From an uncultured Chitinophagaceae bacterium (GTDB lineage: Bacteria; Bacteroidota; Bacteroidia; Chitinophagales; Chitinophagaceae): a DNA stretch of 42,417 bases. Location of the stretch: contig CALIIL010000001.1 in assembly GCA_938017685.1 (NCBI GenBank), positions 1-42,417 on the forward strand, given 5' to 3'. Below, in pieces: positions 36,349 to 42,417 of this stretch. Positions within the stretch are counted from its first letter, which is position 1; each line of letters opens with the position of its first letter. The notes under the pieces were generated by a model. It saw nothing but the letters and a program-made list of their open reading frames with translations. It made no database searches and was not told where the DNA came from. A program made the translations under genes and the position numbers.

Positions 36349-36378
36349 TTGCTATGACCACTTTTCGCATTAAATTTA
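36349..36378 (+). promoter_or_regulatory. Bacteroidota promoter of the M23 operon
   Basis: TTG at 36349-36351, then a 19-bp spacer, then TAAATTTA at 36371-36378. Spacing and sequence match the TTG-N19-TAnnTTTG consensus with one change. It drives the M23/MerR/thioredoxin/GNAT gene set. Confidence 0.55.
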
Positions 36379-36394
36379 TCCCTCCGAGTAACCG

Positions 36395-37372
36395 ATGGCT
36401 ATTAAAAAACCAAAATACGTATTTAGCAAAGAAACTCAACGCTTTGAACCACACAAGGTACCCACGCGCCGGAAAGTGCTGCATGCCTTAGGTATTATAA
36501 GTGGTATTATCGTCTCGGCCGCTATTATTGTTGCGCTTGCCTTTAAGTATTTGGGCTCACCCAAAGAACAAGAAATGCGCCAAGAGCTTTGGAGCTTGCA
36601 GGAAAAATATGATTTACTTACGAAAGACCTTAAACGAGTAGATCGCACGCTTACACAAATTGAAGAACGCGATAATGATATATACCGCGTAATCTTTGAA
36701 GCCGAGCCGCTGGCCAATGAAGTACGAAACGGTTTTATAGACCAGCGCGACTTAGAAAAAAGACTACAACCTTATGGTAATATAGAACTACTAGACGCTA
36801 TGGAGGATAAGTTAGAAATGCTTGAAAAACGATTGACCATTCAAAACAACTCTTTTGACTCCATCGTAAGTATGATTGAGAATAAGGAGCAAATGTTGCA
36901 ATCAATACCTTCGATACAGCCGGTTTCGAACAAACAGTTGAAGCGAATAGCCTCAGGTTTTGGTTATAGAATTGATCCTATTTATAAAATAGGCAAGTTT
37001 CATGCTGGCTTAGATTTCTCCGCTCCGAGAGGCACCCCAATATACGCTACAGGCGATGGTACCATTGAAGTAGCGCGTTATAGCACGGGTGGTTTTGGTA
37101 ATGAAGTATGGATTAAACATGGCTACGGCTACCGTACCCATTACGCTCATATGGTCAAGATTAAAGCTAGTCAAGGTCAAAAGGTCAAACGCGGGCAAGT
37201 CATAGGATATGTAGGAAGCACAGGCAAAAGCACTGGGCCACACTTACATTATGAGGTGGAGCGTAAGGGCACCAAGGTGGACCCTATTCACTTCTTCTTC
37301 AATGATTTAGCCACTTCTGACTATGAACGTCTAGTAAAATTATCCCAAGCAGGCAATCAGAGCTTCGATTAA
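36395..37372 (+). CDS. M23-family peptidoglycan DD-metalloendopeptidase
   Basis: A 325-residue membrane-anchored cell-wall hydrolase. A basic N-terminus is followed by one membrane helix (~33-53), a coiled coil (~60-165), and a LytM/M23 domain (~180-300). Zinc ligands His203 and Asp207 (HAGLD) and His285 in GPHLHYE, with His252 and His283 as catalytic residues, are intact. The membrane anchor plus coiled coil plus LytM layout is the usual form for this family in Bacteroidota. It heads a plus-strand operon; MerR follows after 27 bp. It is divergent from alaS. Confidence 0.9.
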   Translation: MAIKKPKYVFSKETQRFEPHKVPTRRKVLHALGIISGIIVSAAIIVALAFKYLGSPKEQEMRQELWSLQEKYDLLTKDLKRVDRTLTQIEERDNDIYRVIFEAEPLANEVRNGFIDQRDLEKRLQPYGNIELLDAMEDKLEMLEKRLTIQNNSFDSIVSMIENKEQMLQSIPSIQPVSNKQLKRIASGFGYRIDPIYKIGKFHAGLDFSAPRGTPIYATGDGTIEVARYSTGGFGNEVWIKHGYGYRTHYAHMVKIKASQGQKVKRGQVIGYVGSTGKSTGPHLHYEVERKGTKVDPIHFFFNDLATSDYERLVKLSQAGNQSFD

Positions 37373-37384
37373 GATAATTCGGGT

Positions 37385-37392
37385 TAAATTTG
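37385..37392 (+). promoter_or_regulatory. -7 box directly before the MerR gene
   Basis: TAAATTTG is an exact TAnnTTTG match ending 7 bp before the ATG at 37400. It could give the MerR gene an internal near-leaderless promoter inside the operon. No TTG is evident at -33. Confidence 0.4.
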
Positions 37393-37399
37393 TAATGTG

Positions 37400-37822
37400 A
37401 TGGACCAACTCTCTCTTTTTGAACAACTGACTATTGGCGAAAAAGAACAGCCAAAAGAAAAGGTTGATGAGAAAGCATTGAGTAAAGTCTACTACACAAT
37501 TTCTGAAGTAGCCAAGATGTATGAGGTTAATACTTCGCTCTTACGTTTTTGGGAAAAAGAGTTCCCAAAACAATTAGGAAAAATTAAAAAGAATAAAAAA
37601 GGAGATCGCTACTATAATAAAGAAAATATAAAGCAGCTTAATCTTATTTTTTATTTACTAAAAGAGCGCCGCCTAACTATCGAAGGTGCTAGAAAGCTAC
37701 TTAAAGACAAAAAAAAATCAACACAATCTGACATGAGCGTGATTGAAAATTTACAAAAAATCAAAGGCTTTATGTTAGATTTGAAAACTGCTTTGAAAGA
37801 AAAAAAGAACAACAACGTTTAA
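37400..37822 (+). CDS. MerR-family transcriptional regulator
   Basis: A 140-residue protein, from the ATG at 37400 (the GTG immediately in front is a less likely start). The winged-helix domain (~30-100) has the MerR core YYTISEVAKMYEVNTSLLRFWEKEF and DRYYNKENIKQLNLIFYLLKERRLTIEGARKLL. The C-terminal region is a short basic helix with no Cys set, so it is not a metal sensor of the classical type. In several Bacteroidota genomes I recall M23, MerR and lemA being clustered; here lemA is 4 kb away, on the other strand, and disrupted. Ligand and targets are unknown. Confidence 0.85.
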   Translation: MDQLSLFEQLTIGEKEQPKEKVDEKALSKVYYTISEVAKMYEVNTSLLRFWEKEFPKQLGKIKKNKKGDRYYNKENIKQLNLIFYLLKERRLTIEGARKLLKDKKKSTQSDMSVIENLQKIKGFMLDLKTALKEKKNNNV

Positions 37823-37834
37823 ATACAAATAATT

Positions 37835-38368
37835 ATGAAAACCATATTAGCATTATTGAGCCTAACACTATTAAGCATGAACATGCAAGCACAAGATTTT
37901 ATACGTGAGTATGATAGCAAAACAGAGAAACCTTTATTACGTGGCGAGTTAAGTTTTGAAGATTTATTAGCAGAATCTACTTGCTCTTGGTTGCAAGAAG
38001 GAGCCAAAGAATACACACCAAATAAAGAAACTGTAAAACAACTGAACGCTCTTTTGCCAAAGTATAAAATCAAAGTATTTATTGGTACATGGTGCGAGGA
38101 CACGCAGGAATTGTTACCACAGTTTTTTAAAACGCTAACAGCCAGTTCTTACGACTTAAATGGGTTAGAAATGTATGGTGTGAACCGCAACAAGGAAGCA
38201 TTAAACGTAGAGCATAAAATTTATAACATTAGCCGTGTGCCAACCTTTATTATCATGGATCGCTTTAGAGAAGTAGGTCGTATTACTGAAAGTGTTAATG
38301 TATCTATTGAAGAAGATTTATTAGAAATCTTAGCTCGCGATATGCGTAACCAATCAGCTGAGAAGTAA
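37835..38368 (+). CDS. Thioredoxin-fold protein with single-Cys active site
   Basis: A 177-residue exported protein (signal peptide MKTILALLSLTLLSMNMQAQ). The thioredoxin core is FIGTWCEDTQELLPQF with Cys87 but Asp-Thr where the second CxxC cysteine would be, and a cis-Pro at 136 (SRVPTFIIMD). WC[P/E]D[S/T] is a known motif of a Bacteroidota thioredoxin subfamily. The only other Cys of note is Cys50. It may work as a monothiol enzyme, a binding protein, or use Cys50. It starts 12 bp after the MerR gene and ends 8 bp before the next, so is inside the operon. Confidence 0.8.
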   Translation: MKTILALLSLTLLSMNMQAQDFIREYDSKTEKPLLRGELSFEDLLAESTCSWLQEGAKEYTPNKETVKQLNALLPKYKIKVFIGTWCEDTQELLPQFFKTLTASSYDLNGLEMYGVNRNKEALNVEHKIYNISRVPTFIIMDRFREVGRITESVNVSIEEDLLEILARDMRNQSAEK

Positions 38369-38376
38369 GTATATAG

Positions 38377-39540
38377 ATGCAACTAAGTTTTAAAGTGTAC
38401 CATTCGCTCGAGGAACTTCCGAGCTCATGGGACGATGCCTTATTGGAAGACAACGCCTTGCACTCATCCAAGATTGGCGTGACAGAATTAGCCAATACGC
38501 CAGACATTAAGCATTATTATGTGCAAGGGTTTTGCCCCAATAGCACATTAGTATTTCAAGCCTATGCACAACAATTACAGGTACATAGTAATCAATTTAA
38601 CCTAGCGGGTAATGCATTAAAAAAATGGTTTATTAGAACATCCATTGATATTGCAAAACCCAAGATGCTTGTTGCTGGCAACTTGTTTAGACACGATGTG
38701 CAAATGATCCAATTCTATAAGCGCAGCGTAACTGCACTAGACCGGAGCCGCATTGTAGAGCAAGCAATTAATTATATGATGAAATATACTAAGAGTCATG
38801 GTGTATTTATCAAGGATATTCCTAAGCAAATTGCGAAGTATTTCTTAACAAAAAAAGAGTATCAACACATGGACAATGATATATCCATGCACTTAGATAT
38901 ACCTACTTCCTGGCAGTCTTTTGATGATTATCAAAATGCACTAAAGCGGAAATATAGAAACCGTGCTAAAAGCACACGCAAAAACTTTGGCGACCTAAGT
39001 GTGCGCACTTTAAGCCTAGAAGAAATTGTAAGCTATAAGAAAGAAATGCACGGCTTATACAAGCAGGTTACCAAAAATCAAGTGGTTAGCATGGGCGAGT
39101 TGGGCGAAGACTTTATAGCTGAACTTAAAAAATCATTGGTTGAAAAATATCAAGTGACAGGATTCTTTATTCATGAAAATGATAAAGAAAAAATGATTGC
39201 ATTCTCATCAGCCATCATTCATGATGGTGTGCATGATATGAATTATATCGGGTTTGATTACTCGCTCAATCAGAAATATTCTCTCTACTTTAATATGCTT
39301 TTTCACTGTGTGGAGTGTGCTATTGGCAACCGTTGTTCCAAATTATTATTAGGTCGCACAGCACTTGAAGCCAAGGCAATTATTGGTTGTGAACCAGATT
39401 ACCTTTATACTTTTTACAAACTAAAAAGTAGATTCTTAAATGAGATTGTAAAAAATATTACCAAGCGTTTTGAAACACGATTGGGCGAAGGCTGGGAAAA
39501 CCGCCATCCGTTTAAAGCGGATTATTACGAAGGAAAATAA
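38377..39540 (+). CDS. GNAT/FemAB-like acyl- or peptidyl-transferase
   Basis: A 387-residue protein resembling the GNAT-superfamily 'peptidogalycan biosynthesis/recognition' (FemAB-related) proteins. Typical elements are the basic segment YRNRAKSTRKN, the acceptor-recognising strand YQVTGFFIHENDKEK, FSSAIIHDGVHDMNYIGFDYSLNQKYSLYFNM, and LLGRTALEAKAIIG near the C-terminus. The N-terminal ~150 residues are less conserved. It has no signal peptide. It is last in the M23 operon. The neighbouring wall hydrolase fits a cell-envelope job, but the donor and acceptor are unknown. Confidence 0.7.
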   Translation: MQLSFKVYHSLEELPSSWDDALLEDNALHSSKIGVTELANTPDIKHYYVQGFCPNSTLVFQAYAQQLQVHSNQFNLAGNALKKWFIRTSIDIAKPKMLVAGNLFRHDVQMIQFYKRSVTALDRSRIVEQAINYMMKYTKSHGVFIKDIPKQIAKYFLTKKEYQHMDNDISMHLDIPTSWQSFDDYQNALKRKYRNRAKSTRKNFGDLSVRTLSLEEIVSYKKEMHGLYKQVTKNQVVSMGELGEDFIAELKKSLVEKYQVTGFFIHENDKEKMIAFSSAIIHDGVHDMNYIGFDYSLNQKYSLYFNMLFHCVECAIGNRCSKLLLGRTALEAKAIIGCEPDYLYTFYKLKSRFLNEIVKNITKRFETRLGEGWENRHPFKADYYEGK

Positions 39541-39552
39541 AGCATATTAGAT

Positions 39553-39792
39553 TTAATGAGCAAAGGTATTATTTAGAATATTGCTTGCCACATGCGCACC
39601 ATATTCTTGCATCATACCATGTCTCAACTGAGCATATATTTCACCAGGTTCTTTAGTATTTTGAGATTGTACTTTTTGTCCTAAATCATTCATCCAACGA
39701 GGCACTACAACTTGATCATCATTGATCATATCTATATAGTTTACAAATTGGTTTAGTACTTTTTCTACGTTTTTGCTATTAGTATTTTTCAT
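39553..39792 (-). CDS. Small hypothetical protein
   Basis: A 79-residue protein I do not recognise. I use the ATG at 39792 (MKNTNSKNVEKVLNQFVNYIDM); the frame extends 94 codons further upstream, but that part has no coding character and overlaps the promoter side of the dioxygenase gene. Sequence is helical with VVPRWMNDLGQKVQSQ and ends QEYGAHVASNILNNTFAH. It is convergent with the GNAT-like gene (12-bp gap). Cytoplasmic, function unknown. Confidence 0.55.
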   Translation of the reverse strand: MKNTNSKNVEKVLNQFVNYIDMINDDQVVVPRWMNDLGQKVQSQNTKEPGEIYAQLRHGMMQEYGAHVASNILNNTFAH

Positions 39793-39948
39793 GTTTTTCT
39801 GTATTTGTAATACAAAGGTGCATGAGAATGTTAGCTGCATATAACAGCATTCGGTGATTGACAGGATACAATCGATGAACGACATTTTCTCTTCGATAAC
39901 ACAATTGTCCAAGTATTGGAAAGGATAATGCAAGTGCTCAATTAATGC

Positions 39949-39956
39949 TAGCTTTA
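39949..39956 (+). promoter_or_regulatory. Possible -7 box of the dioxygenase gene
   Basis: TAGCTTTA matches TAnnTTTG with one change, 24 bp before the ATG at 39981. There is no clear -33. Confidence 0.35.
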
Positions 39957-39980
39957 CCTTAGCAGTGTAAAATAGAAAAA

Positions 39981-40691
39981 ATGGATCGGAAAAAATTTGT
40001 AAAGAATAGCGTATTAGGATTAGGTGCCATATTATCTGCTCCCATATTGTTGAGCTCTTGTGAAAAGAAACCAACGGTCATAGATGCTAACCCAACACCT
40101 ACTCCCAACCCTAATCCTGAAGCTTGTGAATTGTACCCAACAGAAATTGCGGGCCCCTTCCCGATTAAAACACCCGCTGATTGGATTAGAGAAAATATTG
40201 TAGGCGATAGAACAGGTATTCCCTTGCACATGATATTTACCATCCAGAACGTCAATGATAATTGTAAGCCCTTAGCCGGTGTAGAAGTAGATATATGGCA
40301 TTGCGATGCCAAAGGAAATTACTCAGAATATAGCGGGCAGATTGAGGGAGACTTTACAAACAAACATTTCCTACGCGGCAGACAAACGACTGATGCCAAT
40401 GGCATGGTATCCTTTATGAGTATTTATCCGGGTTGGTATCCGGGTCGTGCGCCCCACTTACATATTGAAATAAAGAAAGACGGACAATCCTTATTGATTA
40501 CGCAAACGGCCTTCCCTGAAGATGTAAGCAATGATGTATATGCCACCCCAGATTATACTGGAAACTTTGATACGCCCAACGCGCAAGATGGTGCCTTTGC
40601 CGATGATGTAGAACATAATATGCCTACTTCCGTAGAAGGAAATGTTACCGATGGTTATACGTTGCGTGAGATTATTCAGGTGGCTATCTAA
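39981..40691 (+). CDS. Intradiol ring-cleavage dioxygenase-like lipoprotein
   Basis: A 236-residue protein. An N-terminal segment (MDRKKFVKNSVLGLGAILSAPILLSSC) has a twin-basic start and a lipobox with Cys27, followed by a Pro/Asn-rich linker (PTPTPNPNP). The domain has the intradiol fold with likely Fe(III) ligands Tyr114 (KGNYSEYS), Tyr153, His159 and His161 (GWYPGRAPHLHIE). These resemble protocatechuate/catechol dioxygenases, yet exported lipid-anchored forms are of unclear substrate. No aromatic pathway genes are near. The length suits a single domain. Confidence 0.85.
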   Translation: MDRKKFVKNSVLGLGAILSAPILLSSCEKKPTVIDANPTPTPNPNPEACELYPTEIAGPFPIKTPADWIRENIVGDRTGIPLHMIFTIQNVNDNCKPLAGVEVDIWHCDAKGNYSEYSGQIEGDFTNKHFLRGRQTTDANGMVSFMSIYPGWYPGRAPHLHIEIKKDGQSLLITQTAFPEDVSNDVYATPDYTGNFDTPNAQDGAFADDVEHNMPTSVEGNVTDGYTLREIIQVAI

Positions 40692-40842
40692 AAATTTCGA
40701 ACACTCTTTTTTATAATAGTTATATAAAGAATTTACCATTTCCTGTACATACTGTGCTTAATGCATAAAGAATAGGAGCATTTCTTTACGTCTAGCACTA
40801 TTTTTCTTGAATAGTTCAATAAAAATAGTAATTTTACTTATA

Positions 40843-40869
40843 GTTTACACTTTACTGTAAACCGTAAAC
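40843..40869 (+). promoter_or_regulatory. 27-bp near-palindrome (probable operator) at the start of the HTH-PRTase gene
   Basis: Left arm GTTTACACTTTAC (40843-40855), centre T (40856), right arm GTAAACCGTAAAC (40857-40869). The right arm matches the reverse complement of the left at 11 of 13 positions. Each arm holds two TTTAC (or GTAAA) half-sites, giving four in all. It ends one base before the ATG at 40871. The position fits autoregulation by the adjacent regulator; this is inference. Confidence 0.6.
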
Positions 40870-40870
40870 A

Positions 40871-41839
40871 ATGAAAGATATCCTTCAATTTTTATCTACA
40901 GCTACCAATGCAACGGTCAAAGAGATTTGTGAAACACTACAAATATCGAGACAGTATGCTCATCGCAAGTTGAAAGCGTATATTGAAGAAGGGAAGGTCC
41001 AAAAATTGGGAAGTCCTCCTAAAGTATATTATCAGCTAGCACGATTAGAAGAGGTAATTACAAAAACTAATATTCCTGCAACAGAACAAGATTTTCTGCA
41101 AGAACATTTTATACAAGTAACAGCATTGGGCGAACAGCTCGAAGGAGTAGCAGCCATGGAATATTGGTGCAACCGACAAAAACTACCATTAGAAAAAACA
41201 GTACAAGAATATATTCTTACACGTAATAAATATCTCAATTACTACAACAAAGTCAAATTGATCGATGGAACGCAAAAACTTGAAGGCACAAAAGGTATAG
41301 ACAAAGTGTATGTCGACAAACTATACTACCTAGATTTTTATGCCATAGAACGATTTGGAAAAACACGCCTCGGCACACTCATGCATTTTGCCAAGCAAGG
41401 TCAAAATAAAAATCTAATGGCAGATATAGTACGTGAAATAAAAAGACGATTAGATCAATTTATTACACAAGAAAAATTTGATGCCGTGCTATACGTGCCA
41501 CCAACCATTAAGAGAGAAACCCAAATCATGAAGTATCTCGAAATGCATTTGAAATTGAACTTACCCAAAGTTGAAATTCGAAAAGTGCATAATAAAATAG
41601 TGGTCCCACAAAAAGCACTCTCCAAAATATTTGAGCGCGTAGCCAATGCCAATATGAGTTTTGTAAATATAGAAAAGCAACAATTCAAAAAAGTGCTTAT
41701 TCTCGACGATGCAGTTGGAAGCGGTGCCACCATAAACGAAATAGCTGCCAAGCTGCGCAAAAAAAATACAGCTCAAAAAATTATGGGCTTAGCTATTACA
41801 GGAAGTTATAAAGGCTTTGAAGTAATTACTGAATTGTAA
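40871..41839 (+). CDS. Winged-helix regulator fused to a ComF-like phosphoribosyltransferase domain
   Basis: A 322-residue protein. Residues 1-55 form a winged helix (VKEICETLQISRQYAHRKL, then EEGKVQKLGSPPKVYYQL as wing). The middle (~70-200) is a helical linker I do not recognise. Residues ~203-318 form a type I phosphoribosyltransferase domain: the PRPP loop VLILDDAVGSGAT (275-287) has both acidic residues and the SGxT, and the part before it (VHNKIVVPQKALSKIFERVANANMSFV) is like the PQ-x-x-LS-x-x-x-R-x-x-N stretch of ComF proteins. No ComF zinc finger is present. By analogy with PurR of Bacillus subtilis (HTH plus PRTase, PRPP sensing), it could be a PRPP- or nucleotide-responsive regulator, but the ligand is unknown. 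No PRTase target or competence gene is next to it. Confidence 0.8.
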   Translation: MKDILQFLSTATNATVKEICETLQISRQYAHRKLKAYIEEGKVQKLGSPPKVYYQLARLEEVITKTNIPATEQDFLQEHFIQVTALGEQLEGVAAMEYWCNRQKLPLEKTVQEYILTRNKYLNYYNKVKLIDGTQKLEGTKGIDKVYVDKLYYLDFYAIERFGKTRLGTLMHFAKQGQNKNLMADIVREIKRRLDQFITQEKFDAVLYVPPTIKRETQIMKYLEMHLKLNLPKVEIRKVHNKIVVPQKALSKIFERVANANMSFVNIEKQQFKKVLILDDAVGSGATINEIAAKLRKKNTAQKIMGLAITGSYKGFEVITEL

Positions 41840-41886
41840 ATCTTGGCCTCCTTAACTTTGATGGAATTGAAAAGCATTGTGAAACG

Positions 41887-42278
41887 CTAAAATTTAACGT
41901 GCGTTATTTCGTCTAGATTTTCACCATCGGCTTTATAATATATCTCCTCCTTGAAGTGAAACATCTTGGCAATCAAGTTCATTGGAAAAGATAGCACTCT
42001 ATCATTATATTTTCTAGTCGCTTTATTGCAAGCTAATCGCGTATCAGCTATTTCATCTTCTAGGTCTGTAAGCTCGTTCATTAATTGCTGATACTGTGCA
42101 TCGGCTTTCAAGTTAGGATATTGTTCTGCCACTGCTTTAAAGTTGATCGCCGCATCGGAGTTATTTCCCCCACGTTGCTTTATTACATTTACTAATGTTT
42201 GATATTCATGTTGGCTGTAACCTTTGACCACCTCTACCAGATTATGAATAAGGTTCTTTCTTTTCTTCAAATAAATAT
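41887..42278 (-). pseudogene. lemA: lemA, 5' end cut off by an IS3-type insertion
   Basis: The frame encodes the C-terminal ~130 residues of a LemA-family protein: NIYLKKRKNLIHNLVEVVKGYSQHE, then the long helices, and RKYNDRVLSFPMNLIAKMFHF near the end. LemA proteins start with a membrane segment and ~20-30 residues before the DVxLKRRxDLIPNLV motif; here that part is missing, and coding breaks at 42278/42279 where the IS begins. The in-frame stop is the transposase TAA inside the IS (42295-42297). The 5' half should lie beyond the element. Without a start the fragment is probably not expressed as a functional protein. Confidence 0.75.
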
Positions 42279-42294
42279 TGTAGCCTTCCCCAAA

Positions 42295-42417
42295 TTAGGA
42301 CAGTGCTAAATTCGACAAAATTGGATTGCTAGCCTCGGAAAAAGTGTCAAATTTTAATTTGATACTTTTTCTGAGGAAAAATTCTCGAGGGCTTTTGTCT
42401 CCTAATGATTTGTGCGG
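42295..42417 (-). CDS. Partial IS3-type transposase (C-terminus of the integrase-like OrfB)
   Basis: Forty residues and a TAA stop (42295-42297) at the right edge. The end includes PHKSLGDKSPREFFLRKS, the RPHxSLGxxxPxEF motif that closes the rve integrase domain of IS3 transposases. The catalytic DDE residues lie outside the window. It reads in the same direction and frame as the lemA fragment, separated by the stop. Confidence 0.75.
   Translation of the reverse strand, partial: PHKSLGDKSPREFFLRKSIKLKFDTFSEASNPILSNLALS
42333..42376. repeat. Long imperfect hairpin within the transposase 3' end
   Basis: Arms of 21 nt (42333-42353 and 42356-42376) around a 2-nt loop, with two differences. In a plus-strand RNA both differences are G-U pairs, so the stem is complete; in the transposase mRNA they are A-C mismatches. 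It lies in coding sequence. Confidence 0.6.

Larger units (their letters stand above)
42279..42417 (-). mobile_element. 3' end of an IS3-family element (partial)
   Basis: From the TG at 42279 the sequence TGTAGCCTTCCCCAAATTAG matches the general IS3-type terminal repeat form (TG start, CCCC, AATTAGGACA). It holds the end of a transposase gene. The window ends within it. Only one terminal repeat is visible, and a target duplication (maybe from AATATT at 42273-42278) cannot be confirmed without the other end. Confidence 0.7.

Noticed and set aside
39793-40074. The 94-codon 5' extension of the small minus-strand gene
   Set aside because: No coding character; it overlaps the start of the dioxygenase gene and its probable promoter. 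The ATG at 39792 is the better start.

Overview
The window reads as a chromosomal contig from a low-GC member of the Bacteroidota. Four secreted proteins end in type IX secretion (T9SS) type A sorting domains, many genes have TAnnTTTG-type -7 promoter boxes instead of a sigma-70 -10, Shine-Dalgarno sequences are mostly absent, and the gene content (DUF4349 lipoprotein, CNNM/CBS protein, M43 protease, TPR histidine kinase with LytTR regulator, M23/MerR pair) fits that phylum. I cannot place it more finely than a Chitinophagales/Saprospirales-like lineage.

Layout. Both edges lie in insertion sequences: the C-terminus of a DDE transposase on the left (2-151) and the 3' end of an IS3-type element on the right (42279-42417) that has cut into a lemA gene. 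From left to right: valS (minus) with an abnormal AT-rich tail of about 167 codons; a DUF4349 lipoprotein and a T9SS cargo protein; gpsA; a surface-glycan block (two glycosyltransferases on the minus strand facing away from a methyltransferase and a flippase); a LamG T9SS protein; an FAD oxidoreductase; katG with a strong terminator and an OxyR-like double site; a trans-sulfuration PLP enzyme coupled to an unknown protein; then a plus-strand run of GH3 glycosidase, TlpA-like thioredoxin, guanylate kinase, CNNM/CBS protein and a sugar nucleotidyltransferase.

The minus strand from 22.7 to 36.3 kb holds an M43 metalloprotease with Ig-like repeats, a repeat/membrane/NTF2-like protein, a DGT-repeat T9SS protein, two small envelope proteins, a LytTR regulator with a TPR histidine kinase, an L,D-transpeptidase and alaS. 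Facing alaS is a compact plus-strand operon (M23 peptidase, MerR regulator, thioredoxin-fold protein, GNAT/FemAB-like protein). The right end has a small unknown gene, an intradiol dioxygenase-like lipoprotein, and a regulator that joins a winged helix to a ComF-like phosphoribosyltransferase behind a 27-bp near-palindrome.

Most of the window is ordinary core and envelope biology. The points I consider most worth following are the HTH-phosphoribosyltransferase regulator and its operator; the chimeric valS tail; a REP-like element present in frame inside two genes (alaS and the nucleotidyltransferase) with a covarying stem; the OxyR-like sites before katG; and the IS3 insertion into lemA.
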